From Cranoglanis bouderius (Eukaryota > Chordata > Actinopteri > Siluriformes > Cranoglanididae), in assembly GCA_023630585.1 (NCBI GenBank), contig CM042551.1:17638501-17702500 (forward strand): a stretch of 64,000 nt of DNA, given 5' to 3'. Every line of letters begins with the position of its first letter. The stretch's first letter is position 1. The translations under genes and the position numbers were made by a program. Positions 51,541 to 61,953 of this stretch are shown here, piece by piece. The notes beneath the pieces are model-generated. The model ran no database searches and was not told the origin of the DNA. It worked only from the letters and a program-made list of their open reading frames with translations.

Positions 51541-52067
51541 CAGTGGAGTCCAAAAGTCTGAGACCACACTGAAAATCTGGGATTTTTTTTTTTTTTTCAT
51601 TTAAAATAGGAAATAATCAGAAGGCTTTAGAATTCTGAAATATTTAAAACTAAGAATGTAATATATAATATTCAATATTCTTCTCTATTGTGTCCCTATT
51701 AAATGTTAGCAAATGTGTGGTATTCACCATATTAACTGCTTTGTGCAAAAGGTCAGATTTTCCTCATGCCTAATCTCTTCAATTGAAGAACGTGTTCAGA
51801 CGACACTCTGATCTATTTGATCTAACATGGATCATCAGGTTTTCCATAAACCCATAGAGTCCATGCCAGCTCGAGTGCACACTGTCTAAAGCAAAAAGGC
51901 GACGAACCAAATAGTAAGAAACTCTCAAATTCATGTAAACATTCAAATATCCTACTTTTCACTCGAGTTGTTTTCAATCATATCATTTGTATTGAAAATT
52001 GTTGTATTAAATTAGAAAAGAAAATAGAAGCATTTTCACTAGTGCTGTCAGACTTTTGGATCCCTCT
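51541..52067. mobile_element. Tc1-type MITE
   Basis: The left end CAGTGGAGTCCAAAAGTCTG follows TA, and the right end CAGACTTTTGGATCCCTC precedes TA, forming inverted repeats. The interior is AT-rich and non-coding. It lies about 0.8 kb upstream of the lfng TATA box. Confidence 0.8.
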
Positions 52068-52159
52068 ATATGTGCAAGAGGAATGTGGTATAAATGCAGT
52101 ATATCTCCTCAGACTATGGACATTTCCAAATCCTACTGCATGACACAATACAACACGAT

Positions 52160-52210
52160 AGACCTGTGGTTCTCAAAGTGAGGCCTGGGGACCCCCAGGG
52201 GTCTGACATG
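52160..52210 (+). repeat. Possible worn hAT-type terminus
   Basis: GTGGTTCTCAAAGTGAGGCC then TGGGGACCCCCAGGGGTC resembles the terminal inverted repeat of hAT elements in fish. No opposite end was found, so the assignment is weak. Confidence 0.3.
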
Positions 52211-52770
52211 ATGATGGTGAAAATCTCTATTGCTACAACTGTTAAAGACTGGAAGTGTTGCGGACCGACCGAGAAGTGGACGTCCACCAACATCCACTGA
52301 CGAAGGCACAACCGATGTGGTGCTTGCAAACATAGTCATTTATGTATGGAGACTTTTGGTACACACTGTATTTAGATACTAATGTGTCACACACTAATGT
52401 GTTTCTTGTTTATGTGTCCATTTTGTTATTCTAAAGCTCAACAATTGGGGGAAAAAAAAACAAGTATATACAATCTTACTAGTGGGAAAGTGTTATATAC
52501 AGATTTATGTTTGAACAGAGTGTAACAGAGTGTAAGTGGTTTGGAAAAGCTTTAATGACTCCTATGAATAAATATGCATATAATGATATAATGAGTAATG
52601 TTCTTAATATTATAATTATAGCTTGATTATAGTAATACAATTACATTTATATATAGTTTTCTGTAATTAATAAAACGTTTCTGAATCTCTGCAGAAGGCT
52701 GTTTTTTTTTGTGTTTTGTTTTTAGGCTCTAGTGGGGTTTATTTGCCCCCAGTTGCCTCCACTATAGTGT

Positions 52771-52915
52771 GTGTGGGCGGGTGTCGTTACAGAGTCCTTC
52801 CACTGCCAAGCACCCGCGGTACTTCCCGCTCTACATCCGCTTTAGACCCGCCCACCTGGGCGTGGTTTACCTCACAACCAGCTTATAAAAGAGTCTCTCG
52901 TCCACCTCGGCGAGT
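52771..52915 (+). promoter_or_regulatory. lfng: lfng core promoter region
   Basis: A GC box GGGCGGG lies at 52775-52781, an E-box CACCTG at 52853-52858 within a near-palindromic GCCCACCTGGGC, and a TATA box TATAAAA at 52884-52890. Transcription would then begin near 52912-52920, about 95 bp before the start codon. CpG density rises from here through exon 1. A TATA box next to an E-box suits a dynamically regulated developmental gene; which factors bind is not shown by sequence alone. Confidence 0.7.
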
Positions 52916-52960
52916 TTTTCCCCGAGTGCTTCAGTAGGGAGGCTGTTGACACAGAGTGTT

Positions 52961-52999
52961 ATGCGGTGGTCATCGCGGAGGAGTGTAGCTTCGTTTTAG
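52961..52999 (+). CDS. Upstream ORF in the lfng leader (12 codons)
   Basis: An ATG at 52961 with G at -3 and C at +4 (moderate context) opens a 12-residue frame ending in TAG at 52997-52999, 13 nt before the main ATG. The main ATG has A at -3. If the transcript starts near 52915 the uORF lies in the mRNA and could lower or time translation. The peptide itself has no recognisable function. Confidence 0.55.
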   Translation: MRWSSRRSVASF

Positions 53000-53012
53000 A
53001 GTTCTTATCAAC

Positions 53013-53465
53013 ATGTTAAAAAGTTCCAGCAGGAAAACTGTGCTCTCTGCAGTAGGAGCGGCCGTCACCTGCGCGGCGCTGCTTGTGTTACTCGCACAGC
53101 AGCAGCGCAGGAGCGCGCACGCTGACGCGCACGGTGACGCGGAGGTGGGGATGCGCTCCGCGCAGAGTGTGGCCGAGCTGGAGGTGGATGGAGGAGTGCA
53201 GAGCGACCAAGCAGTAGCAACAGCAGCAGCAGGGCAGGACGGAAGAGGAGGAAAGAAGGGATTTTCCGCCTATTTTTCCAAACTGACGCGGAGCAGGAGA
53301 GAGGCGGAGAAACCCACCGCGGCGGTCGCGGGCGCTCCGTCCAGCACGCCGGCTGAAGAGCTGCGTCCTGACGACCTCTTCATCGCCGTGAAGACCACCA
53401 AGAAGTTCCACCAGCTACGGCTTGATCTGCTTCTGGAAACCTGGATTTCAAGAAACGTGCAGCAG
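53013..53465 (+). CDS. lfng: lfng exon 1 (residues 1-151)
   Basis: Encodes the cytosolic tip, the transmembrane anchor, the basic pro-region and the first strand of the fringe domain ([13 protein letters not shown]). It ends at phase 0 before GTGAGT. GC- and CpG-rich, unlike the AT-rich flanks. The pro-region contains Ala-rich low complexity (about residues 67-73 and 103-113). Confidence 0.95.
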
Positions 53466-55712
53466 GTGAGTCTTGTCTCAAACGTATTTCTAGTCTTGCC
53501 TAACAAATTTTATTCCTAACCCTTTATGTGAAGAGTCTTTAACTAGAGTCTTATTTGTAAGGTGTAAGTGGGTAGGATTATTCAGTGATACACTGATGCT
53601 ATATGCATCCCTCATCTTTGGCAGTTCCACCTCATCCAATTCTCTGTGAACTTGCAAATAAGGACATTGTAAAATTCCTACTGTTCCCTGATTCAGTAGG
53701 TTTTTTTATTTTTTTTCCTGGCTGGATCAGAACCTTTAAGAGACGAATACATAGAACAGTCCCCACTGCACTCCCTCCTCTTCTGCTGTTCCCTCTACAC
53801 AACCCCCCACCTCCCCCCTCCCCAATTGTTTGTAGCTGTCCCTGTGAATGCACAAGGCCGGAGGATGCATCACGGCTCCGGCCTCTGGGCTGTCCCCCTT
53901 TCCAGGGCTAACAAAGCATCTTTCTGAAGGGCAAAGAAAAGCTTTCCCAGGCCTTTGCTTCCCGCTCTCCATGGGAACCAAGGATCCGAGGCAGTGGCTG
54001 GATCAGGCAAGCCAGCACGGTGGGAAAAAAAGCAGGGCTTCGTTAAGACAAAGGCTCAGAATCTATAGGAACATTTCAGGGATCTGAGGAGCATGCCGAG
54101 TGACGCACAGTGTGAAAACGTGGTTCTGAGAAACGAGTCTTTTATAGTGGGCCACAAAAGCACACTTGGCAGGACCAAACCATGAACAGTCAAAGTGATT
54201 TCATCCACCACTGAGAATAGTCATGCATACTTGAGCAAAAGTCCGTTTAATTCGCCTCACACACTGTCGAAATATGCATCCTGAGATTTGTTTCCAAGCT
54301 CAAACACCGCTGCTTTGATCAATCATTTGAATATGGTTGTCAGGGCAATAGAAATAGCCTTTCTTATTCTTTTACACTTTCAGCCTCATTCTTTATCTCG
54401 CTCAGAACAAAGAGCGTTTCTAGGTTTCCAAGGGCATCAAAGTACAGACAGATTAGGCTCCCTGGGCTAGCAGGTTCTCTTTGTTGTGCGAGTAATGAGC
54501 TGAATAAGAGCATACAGATAAGAAGTCTAGCTCAGTTTTTCATGTTTTCGTATCCCAGCGTCTGTCCACGATCAGCGCTCAGGGGAAGTTTCGAGGCTCA
54601 GGTCTGAGAGGTGGTTTCCAGAGCCAGTCTCGGTTCCCACTGATTCTGTTCTGTACAGTCAGTGAGTGATGCAAGTTAAAAGTTGGCAGCAGGGAGAGTT
54701 AACAGAAGGCTCCTAATGTGGACAGCTGCTAGAGAGCGCTACGGTCATAAAAGACCAAAACAAGCCCAAATACAAGTGGGAGTTCCTAGAGAATGGGTGC
54801 CAGGTGGCTCGGCCTCAGAGAACAATAGACTGAGCGCTAATGAATCCTCAGATTCCCAGTGTGTACATATGGGTGTCCGCATTAAGATCATTTCAGTGTT
54901 GGGCCCCGCAACACCTTGTCATGTGAAATCCCAGTAATTGTCATCTGAACTGTTTTGGGATTAGCCCAAGGTCTTTTCTAGCAACAATGAAAGGCCAGTG
55001 TTTAGAGTGGGCCATGCATTGTTTGAAGTGTAGCATGGGAACTACATAGCATATGTCAAGGGAGGCTGCCAGCTTGAAAAGCATGATGAACAGGGCCGTG
55101 TGGGCCTGTGATTGTATCCTGAGACATATCTAGCTTTAGTGTGTGCAGTGAGCCATCTCTGGTCGCATCGTGTCACGCTTTGTGCACTCCTGTATGGGTG
55201 ACGAATAGTTCACACTGCAGCACTGTTTACATGTAAATAATGCAGATAGATCCAATCAAGTCTTTATGTTGATACTGTGCCTGTGAGTGTCCCAGGCCGG
55301 CTGGGAACCAGAACTTTTTCCCCAGATAAGATTTGATCAATCCTACCCCATTCTTCTCTGCTGTCCTTGCTTTCAGAGATCAGATTTTAGAAATCAGACC
55401 TCAGTTGTTAGTGAGGTTTTCAAAAGAAAAGCTTTTACACCAATTGTCCTGTAGGTGGAAGACAAAGCCCTATCATTTATATCACAATGGGATAGATGAC
55501 ACATGGCAATAATTTTTGATAAGCCTGTTCTTTGGAACAGTGTTATTCTTTTCTTGGTCTGATCCACTGCTGCTAGGATTGTTTCAGACCACAGCTCCTG
55601 GTTTCCGGTGTTTCTCTAAGTTTCCCCCTGGAACAATGGAGCTTCCCTCAGCGAGTGAACTCTACAACAATAAAAAGAGAGTTTTGCCTGTACTGTGCTA
55701 TCCGGTGTCCAG

Positions 55713-55758
<46 letters not shown>

Positions 55759-58700
55759 CCTGAAATATACCTCCATTATTTAACACAAGAAGCTATCGTG
55801 ACCACATACTACTGTGCATGTGTGTCGTTTTTTTCAGGTAGCTATATTAGTCCATTTTCAGTCGTTTTAAATAAGGGGAAAGGGGTGGTAGTAGACTGCT
55901 GTTCGCCCTGGCACAGACAGGAAAACAGCCTGTGCGGGTGGCTAATGGAGGGAGGAGCACCTATTTGTTTCCTTCCCGGGGAGCTGGAGACAGCCAGCCA
56001 GGCTCCTTGCTCTCCCTGTTCAAGGCCAGCTCTGGAGATGGGGAGGTGCTCTCTGGGCTCCCCAGATCTTATTTGGAATCCACATACAACTCCAGAAACT
56101 CCCCTGAAGGTTTTTTTATTTTTTATTATTATTTTTTTTTACCTGGAATAATAAGGTGTAAAATAAGGTATATTCCAAAGTTAGGAGTCCGCATCTGTAC
56201 CCTTAGAAAAAAAGCGGTCATGAATCATCACTTGGTGTCTGGCTTAAAACCTCTTTGATAATTGGATAGTTCAGTTAAAGGGAGAATCCGAGAACAAAGG
56301 GCTTGCTATGGGCAAACCGCTTTTTTAGTTAACCACTGCAGCTGTATGCAAATGCAGCCAAACATATTTCTAGTTTCCCCTGCAAGGGCTTTAGTCATCT
56401 TGAAAACACTCTGCATTGTTCGGCGAAAGCCGGCCAGAGAATGGTACCAAAGGGGGGTGTGGGTGTTGATGGAAGTGAATTAGGGGTAAATGGCCACACA
56501 GACATGCACAAAGACAGGGGCTCACACATACTAATCAGCTCTGAGGTTTCTTTTCTGTTTTCTGGGCTGTCTGTTAGTAGCTAGTGATGGCAGCTGCTTG
56601 TGTGATTAGCCTGGCTTTTCAGAGGAACTGCGCACGCAAACAGCAGTGGCCTCTGATCCTTCAGCAGCCAGTCCTCGCTGTACAAACAGAGGCAGTGGGC
56701 ACTGGACTCCAGCATCTCCCGCTGAACATCTGCTCAAAGTTTGCTCTGCAAACCAATCAAACACACCATGACAGCACCCAAGGTTAAAAGAAAAAAAAAG
56801 CCGTGGCAGAAAGGCGTGTGTGTGTTTGTGCAGAGCAGGATGTTTGACAAAAAGCTACCTTCTGGCATGATTTCAGGCTGTTTTTGACAAACTGAGCACA
56901 AAGGCCAAGCAACAGTGGAGTCAATTAGGCTGCAGTTAGAGCGTGTGTGTGTGAGTGTGTGTTTAGGAGGCCATGGCCAGGCAGGCCTGTTCTGACACGT
57001 GGCTGTGATAAAGCAGCAGGTGACAGGTGTTGTCTCACCTGAGCTGCAGTGTAAACAGGTTAACGGTGGACACTCTTTCATCAGGCTGTGTGAGGAGTGT
57101 GGCAGCGACGCGCCTTTAGACCCGGCCTTCCTGCCGCTGCCGAGCACCTGCTCTGTCTTATCCGCCACAAAGGGTGTCTAATCCAGCCCTTCTCCTCCCA
57201 CCGTCCTCTCCTATAACAGGGGCAGGATCACACCTCAGTCTGACAGCACTGCGGGTGCATGCGTAATGGTTTCTATTTTAACCTGAGAATGAAACTCGGA
57301 GTCTTTCTGTCACTCTTCTTTTCAGCTTGCATGATCTGTGGATTAATTTCAGCCTCTTAGAGAATTGTATTCCATTTAGATATGTGAAGTGGATAAAGGG
57401 GGGTCTGAGGATAGAGACTAAATTGGGGGCTATGGTAGGTGTGTAAAATGGCATGGTGGGGGGTGGGGGGGTGTTATGGGGGTGGGTGGGGTAGTCTGCT
57501 GTCCTCCCTCTTTGTTCTGTGTGTGGGATACTTTGGGGTTCTGGAGCAGTTGCCATAGAGAGCTTAAAAAGCAGCAACAAGGCCTCTTTTATGCAGTGGG
57601 GTAGAGCTTGGCTTGTTTAACCGACAAAGTTTTCCATGGTTTAAAACGCAGACAATGACTCCCAATCAGCCTGTATGAAATAAATAGCACACAAAGACAC
57701 ATTTAGACCAAGCCAGTTCCTGTTATGTGTTATCTTTGTTGTATTGATTCCATGATGGACAGCCAAAAATAGAGCTGACCGCTTATGTTCTTTGTTTCCA
57801 CAGACGTACATCTTCACAGATGGCGAGGATGAGGAGCTGAAAAAGAAAATGGGTGAGTACAGTCTCGATATGAACACAGTGACCCCAGTGAGGGCAGGCA
57901 TTCCTGGTTGTTGAAAGTTGGAACCAGTTGAAAGCAGCCATATAATCCCCATGAACATCTTGCTCTGAGCTCCAGGCCAAATGGTTCAAGAGTTGTACAG
58001 AGATGCCTGATCACTCTTTGCCTCAAGTGATACGCATTAGTCAAGAGATAGGACTTTGCGAACTGATGAATGGTTTGAGGGGTATTGTGTGCACTGACCC
58101 AGATCTGCCCTCTCGTCCATGCAGGAAACCATGTCATCAACACCAACTGCTCCGCTGCTCACAGTCGCCAGGCTCTGTCCTGCAAGATGGCTGTGGAGTA
58201 CGACAAGTTTATCGAATCAGGAAAAAAGTAAGTGTGGCAAATTTTTTTCAGCACACACTTGTCAATCTGGCAAACTTCTCTGTGCCTTTAACAACATCGC
58301 TTTCTTCTTCAGGTGGTTCTGCCATGTGGATGATGACAACTACGTGAACGTCAGGACACTTGTCAAGCTGCTCTCTCAATACCCTCACACTCAGGACTTG
58401 TACATTGGCAAACCCAGCCTGGACAGGCCCATTGAGGCTACAGAGAGACTCGGTGACAACAAGATGGTAAGTAGCTAAAGACTTCTTGGGATAAATATCC
58501 GTTTGATGTGAAGCCAAAGAATGCTCAAACTGGTCCTTTCTTTACAGCAACCCGTTCATTTCTGGTTCGCCACTGGAGGAGCTGGTTTCTGCGTCAGCCG
58601 TGGTCTGGCTCTGAAAATGAGCCCTTGGGCAAGGTAAGATATATAACAGATATCTCTTGGGTTTGCATTCATGTATATAGATTTAAACTTTCTGTTTTTA

Positions 58701-59254
58701 TACAGTAAATTGCCACAAGTTGACCTGTAACTCCTGTTTCTTTTCCAGTGGTGGCCATTTCATGAACACCGCAGAGAAGATCCGTCTACCGGACGACTGC
58801 ACCATCGGCTACATCATCGAGTCAGTTCTGGGGGTTCCACTGACGCGCAGCAACCTGTTCCACTCACATCTGGAGAACCTGCAACAGGTGTCCCGATCGG
58901 AAGTACACAAACAGGTGTGTATATGAGACTTTTACTTTAAGCAAAATGACCTGTGATGGTTGCATGGTTGTAATTGCAACTCTTATTTGTCTCTGTTTCA
59001 GATTACTCTGAGTTATGGTATGTTTGAAAACAAGAGGAATATAATCAACATGAAAGGAGTTTTCCCGGTTGAGGAGGACCCATCCAGGTAAGAGTTCTTT
59101 AAATGTTGCAAAAATGAGTCACTTAGGACAAATTCAATGTTATTTAGATTGAATTCAAATTCAGTTGTCCCCACGTCTCTCTTGCAGGTTTAAGTCTGTG
59201 CACTGTCTGCTCTACCCGGATACTCCGTGGTGCCCTCCTCAGGTTACCTATTAA
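53013..59254 (+). CDS. lfng: Lunatic fringe, O-fucosylpeptide 3-beta-N-acetylglucosaminyltransferase (8 exons)
   Basis: Coding exons are 53013-53465, 57804-57852, 58125-58227, 58313-58466, 58548-58633, 58749-58914, 59002-59087 and 59188-59254. They join in frame to 387 codons plus TAA, close to the usual 370-380 of vertebrate Lfng. The enzyme is a type II Golgi protein that adds GlcNAc from UDP-GlcNAc to O-fucose on Notch EGF repeats and so tunes Delta versus Jagged signalling. Visible parts are a signal anchor (about residues 9-28), a pro-region ending in a furin-type RSRR (93-96), and the fringe domain from about 118. That domain has the DDD metal/nucleotide site (208-210), an N-glycosylation sequon NCS (175-177), and LPDDCTIGY (295-303), which bears the expected catalytic Asp. 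The long pro-region with RSRR favours Lfng over Mfng or Rfng. All introns are GT-AG. Confidence 0.97.
55715..55755. repeat. (CA)n microsatellite in lfng intron 1
   Basis: About 20 CA units. Confidence 0.95.
57458..57491 (+). other. G-quadruplex-forming tract in lfng intron 1
   Basis: Five G-runs of 6, 7, 5, 3 and 4 bases, separated by loops of 1, 6, 1 and 1 nt, on the transcribed-RNA strand about 310 nt before exon 2. This exceeds the usual four-run rule, so folding in DNA or pre-mRNA is likely. Confidence 0.75.
57804..57852 (+). CDS. lfng: lfng exon 2 (residues 152 to part of 168)
   Basis: A 49-nt exon encoding [16 protein letters not shown], between CCACAG and GTGAGT. It ends with one base of the Gly168 codon. 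Confidence 0.95.
58125..58227 (+). CDS. lfng: lfng exon 3 (residues 168-202)
   Basis: Encodes [20 protein letters not shown] and the following [13 protein letters not shown]. It includes the sequon Asn175-Cys-Ser and two conserved Cys (176, 187). The donor is GTAAGT. Confidence 0.95.
58313..58466 (+). CDS. lfng: lfng exon 4 (residues 202-253)
   Basis: Encodes [16 protein letters not shown], with the Asp208-Asp209-Asp210 site that coordinates the metal and UDP-sugar, and then [16 protein letters not shown]. It ends at phase 0. Confidence 0.95.
58548..58633 (+). CDS. lfng: lfng exon 5 (residues 254-282)
   Basis: Encodes [20 protein letters not shown] followed by ALKMSPWA. The FATGGAGFC block is a family hallmark of the acceptor/donor pocket. 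The donor is GTAAGA. Confidence 0.95.
58749..58914 (+). CDS. lfng: lfng exon 6 (residues 282-337)
   Basis: Encodes [20 protein letters not shown] and on to VSRSEVHKQ. The DDCTIG block holds the expected catalytic base. The donor is GTGTGT, weaker than the other donors of this gene. Confidence 0.95.
59002..59087 (+). CDS. lfng: lfng exon 7 (residues 338-366)
   Basis: Encodes [19 protein letters not shown] and VFPVEEDPS, and ends two bases into the Arg codon before GTAAGA. Confidence 0.95.
59188..59254 (+). CDS. lfng: lfng exon 8 (residues 366-387, stop)
   Basis: Encodes [20 protein letters not shown] plus Tyr, then TAA at 59252-59254. The two Cys (372, 381) are conserved in the family. Confidence 0.95.
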
Positions 59255-60695
59255 GGCAACCAGCTCCTCTCTTGTATCCTCGTCCCGACTGTGCCTCAGT
59301 ATCTGAAAGGCACTAGGGACCAGTGTGGTATTGGCCCATGTGGCTGCTTTTGTTTGACATTGCAGTGCAACGAGGCCTCTCGTGTGTTTTTTATTTTTAC
59401 TGGGCTGCTGTGCGGCCTGCCTTCGGACACTTCCTTCCTGCCTGGTGCGTGAGCTTCCTGTCTGTGTACCAAGCAGTGGGGCCCACGGCCCATCAGGAAA
59501 ACAGGCTTTCAGCACCAAGCTTCACAGGCAATCAGCAGTGCTTACGTCCTTCATATTGCTTGTATCCATTGCAATTCTCATAGAATGTGTTTTCTATTAT
59601 ATGCCCATGCCTTTCTTTCTGCCGGCTTTACATGCTTAGTACATATAAAATCTTTTTTTTTTTTTTTTTTTTTTGTTCCTTTTCCAAATGCAGTTCAGGA
59701 TTCTTACTTCAGGTCTGAGGTGACAAGCCTGAAAGAGGGATTTATTTAAATATGAGTGCTTTATTAAGTTGTAAAGGACTCCGGATGACATAATTAGATG
59801 AAGGGTAATTCCGTTGTTAGTTTCATTTTCAGTTTCAGTGTTATTACCTTTGTATAAACTGATGAGCTGATAATTTATTATATAATTTGTGCTGGCAAAA
59901 GGCAATTTCCATATGTGCCATCAGATTGTTTGCATCTGTAGTACATTAGGATGAAGCACTTTTCTCCCTTAATGTTCTGAAAATGATTGTGATGACGGGC
60001 CTCGAAGCTGTGTGATGTAACGTAACATAATCATTAAAAATGATTATATTTCCAATGCCATTACTTGCATTCCAACAATCTTGGCATATATTGTTTCATG
60101 AGAATTTTATATATCTTGATTTAGCTTTACTCTGAGATGTTTCATGGAAAGTTGCACAGCTTGGTTGAATGATCTGCTCATTGCTCTTGTAAAGTGTTTC
60201 TTGCAAATGTTTCATTGTAAGTAGACCAGACCTGCCAGCATGACCTCGGCCAATTTTTTGTATTCGATTCCAATGTGCATGTGAGTCAAAAACAATTGAC
60301 AAAATCTACATGTTTGAGTATTACAATGTATTTGGCCTGCTCCACATTCCTGTGTCATTTAGGGGTCTCTACTCTTGAAATCATATAGCAGTCATGATAA
60401 AACTTTACATGAGCAATGGCAGTGTGCCCTTACAGAGGCTTTCTCTGTTTATTTTTAAATTTTTTTGCAATGACCCACATTGGGTAGACTGAACGTTATT
60501 TTAAAGCAGTATTTTTTTTTTACTGTGCCATGTTAAAAATAATTGTACATAGTCGTTTAGATGGTATTATGCTTTCACCTGTGGATCAGAAATGGTTCTG
60601 ATGTCTGCTTGTTTTTTTGTATTGCTTAGAATTTTGCTAATGGCTGTAACTTATCCTCCAGTATCTGGATTCTCCAATTGTTCAAATGCCTTTCT

Positions 60696-60703
60696 CTCAG
60701 GGA
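60696..60703 (+). promoter_or_regulatory. Candidate miR-125 target site in lfng 3' UTR
   Basis: CTCAGGGA is the exact 8-mer complement to the miR-125 seed (positions 2-8 plus A opposite position 1). The preceding T extends pairing to position 9. It lies about 60 nt before the poly(A) signal, a favourable place for miRNA action. Regulation of Lfng by miR-125 is reported in chick. Confidence 0.6.
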
Positions 60704-60762
60704 TTAACATCCTGATGGAGTTACTGTGGTACTCCACTGTGGTAACTGTGCATTAGCTTTCG

Positions 60763-60768
60763 AATAAA
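60763..60768 (+). terminator. lfng: Polyadenylation signal of lfng
   Basis: A canonical AATAAA. A GT-rich stretch (CTGTCTGTGTTTTACC) follows within 40 nt, as expected for a downstream element. Confidence 0.75.
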
Positions 60769-60786
60769 ACGGCATACCTGCTGAGA

Positions 60787-61498
60787 AAACTACACCTGTC
60801 TGTGTTTTACCTTTTCTCTCATTTCACACTCGATGCACATTTAAACACAGTCTTGCTGAAACAGGAAATGAACCTGACTCTCTGGACTGACTAAAGGAAA
60901 CACTGAAATGTAACAGTGTATGGACCAGCATCTACATAGCAGAAAAAAAAAGTGCTGTAAGCCATTAGAGGTTTGTGGGGGGGGGAAACATGCCATTCCA
61001 CATGTGACCACAGTTTAAATGCACAGGGTTGACCAGACTTCCTCGTGCATTGTTTATTATTTCAAAACAATTCGGGAGACGTCTTTGTAGAAGTCCAGCA
61101 AAACAAAGCCATATAAAATGACACATAACCAAACATATAATTATTGCTAGATGTATATAAAACATGTTTAAATAGACTTCTTTGTCAGTCTGGTCTTGTC
61201 CAAAGCAAAGTGCAAACAGCAATATTAAATCCAAGCCATAATTTTTTCCACTAGAAGAGAACAGATAAAGATAGTCATCAAACAAAAACGGCGCTAAAAA
61301 CCACAGACCGGAGATCTTGTGTGATCTTTATTTGAGCAAGAAGCATATTCCTTCTTTCAGGACCAGGTTTCCAGTGATGTTTTCCACGTCATGTAGTGAT
61401 AGCCAAGTTAATTCCATACCAATATTTGTTAAGCTTATAACAAGAATAGTTTTCGAGTGATGTAAGATAAGGAATTTGGCTTTTGACATGGACATATA
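60787..61498. other. Sequence downstream of lfng with no recognised feature
   Basis: No exon or repeat family recognised. The frame at 60965-61285 (minus) has no known motif. Confidence 0.5.
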
Positions 61499-61930
61499 CA
61501 GTACTGTACAAAAGTCTTTATGGCTTCTGCACAAAAACATTTTGTATTTCCAAACATTACTTTTGCAACAAAAAATGAAATGGTTTGTATGTTCGTAAAG
61601 AAAGCAACGTTACATAACAGACCACTTTTCAGACAAAAAGAAGGCTGCTTGGTTTTGCATGCGAAGAAAAGTAGCAAGTGTGACAGTCAAAGCCTTGAGA
61701 AGAATTGTCCCACATGTTCTAAGGTGCTAAAACCTACCAGCACATTTCCTTATAAAACTGCACAAAGTGTACCTGAGACTACTATTTTTTTTTTTTTTTT
61801 TAAAGCAAAGGGTTGTCACACCAAATACTGACTTTGTTTAGCTTATTACTGTTTACGGCTCTTTATTTTTGAAGGCATCTTTGCTTTACAGAATTTCTTT
61901 GCAGGCGCATAAGACTTCTGCACAGTACTG
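61499..61930. mobile_element. Tc1-type MITE with complete ends
   Basis: Bounded by TA at 61497-61498 and 61931-61932. The left CAGTACTGTACAAAAGTCTT and the right, inverted, CAGTACTGTGCAGAAGTCTT form terminal inverted repeats. The 432-bp interior is non-coding. Confidence 0.85.
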
Positions 61931-61953
61931 TATTTAAGGATATATGCATGCTA

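Larger units (their letters stand above)
53466..57803 (+). other. lfng intron 1 (4338 bp)
   Basis: The only long intron; the others are 81-272 bp. It holds a (CA)n microsatellite at 55715-55755, a G-rich tract at 57458-57491 and several overlapping open frames with no recognisable domain. First introns of developmental genes often carry enhancers; none can be identified by eye. Confidence 0.85.
59255..60786 (+). other. lfng: lfng 3' untranslated region
   Basis: About 1.5 kb between the stop codon and the first strong poly(A) signal. It holds a T-run (59652-59674), a class II AU-rich nonamer TTATTTAAA (59742-59750) and other ATTTA motifs. It also has a Pumilio-type TGTACATA (60544-60551) and a miR-125 8-mer (60696-60703). 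These fit the short-lived transcripts known for Lfng in segmentation. The 3' boundary is inferred from the signal at 60763. Confidence 0.75.

Noticed and set aside
52790..52830. RBPJ (Su(H)) site in the lfng promoter
   Set aside because: The nearest string, TTCCCGC, does not match the TTCCCAC consensus.
53603..54087. Frames of 79-102 codons inside lfng intron 1
   Set aside because: They lie between well-supported exons, overlap on both strands and lack motifs.
53013..59254. Assignment as manic or radical fringe
   Set aside because: The extended pro-region with RSRR and the residues through exons 3-8 fit lunatic fringe better; Mfng and Rfng lack the long cleavable pro-region.
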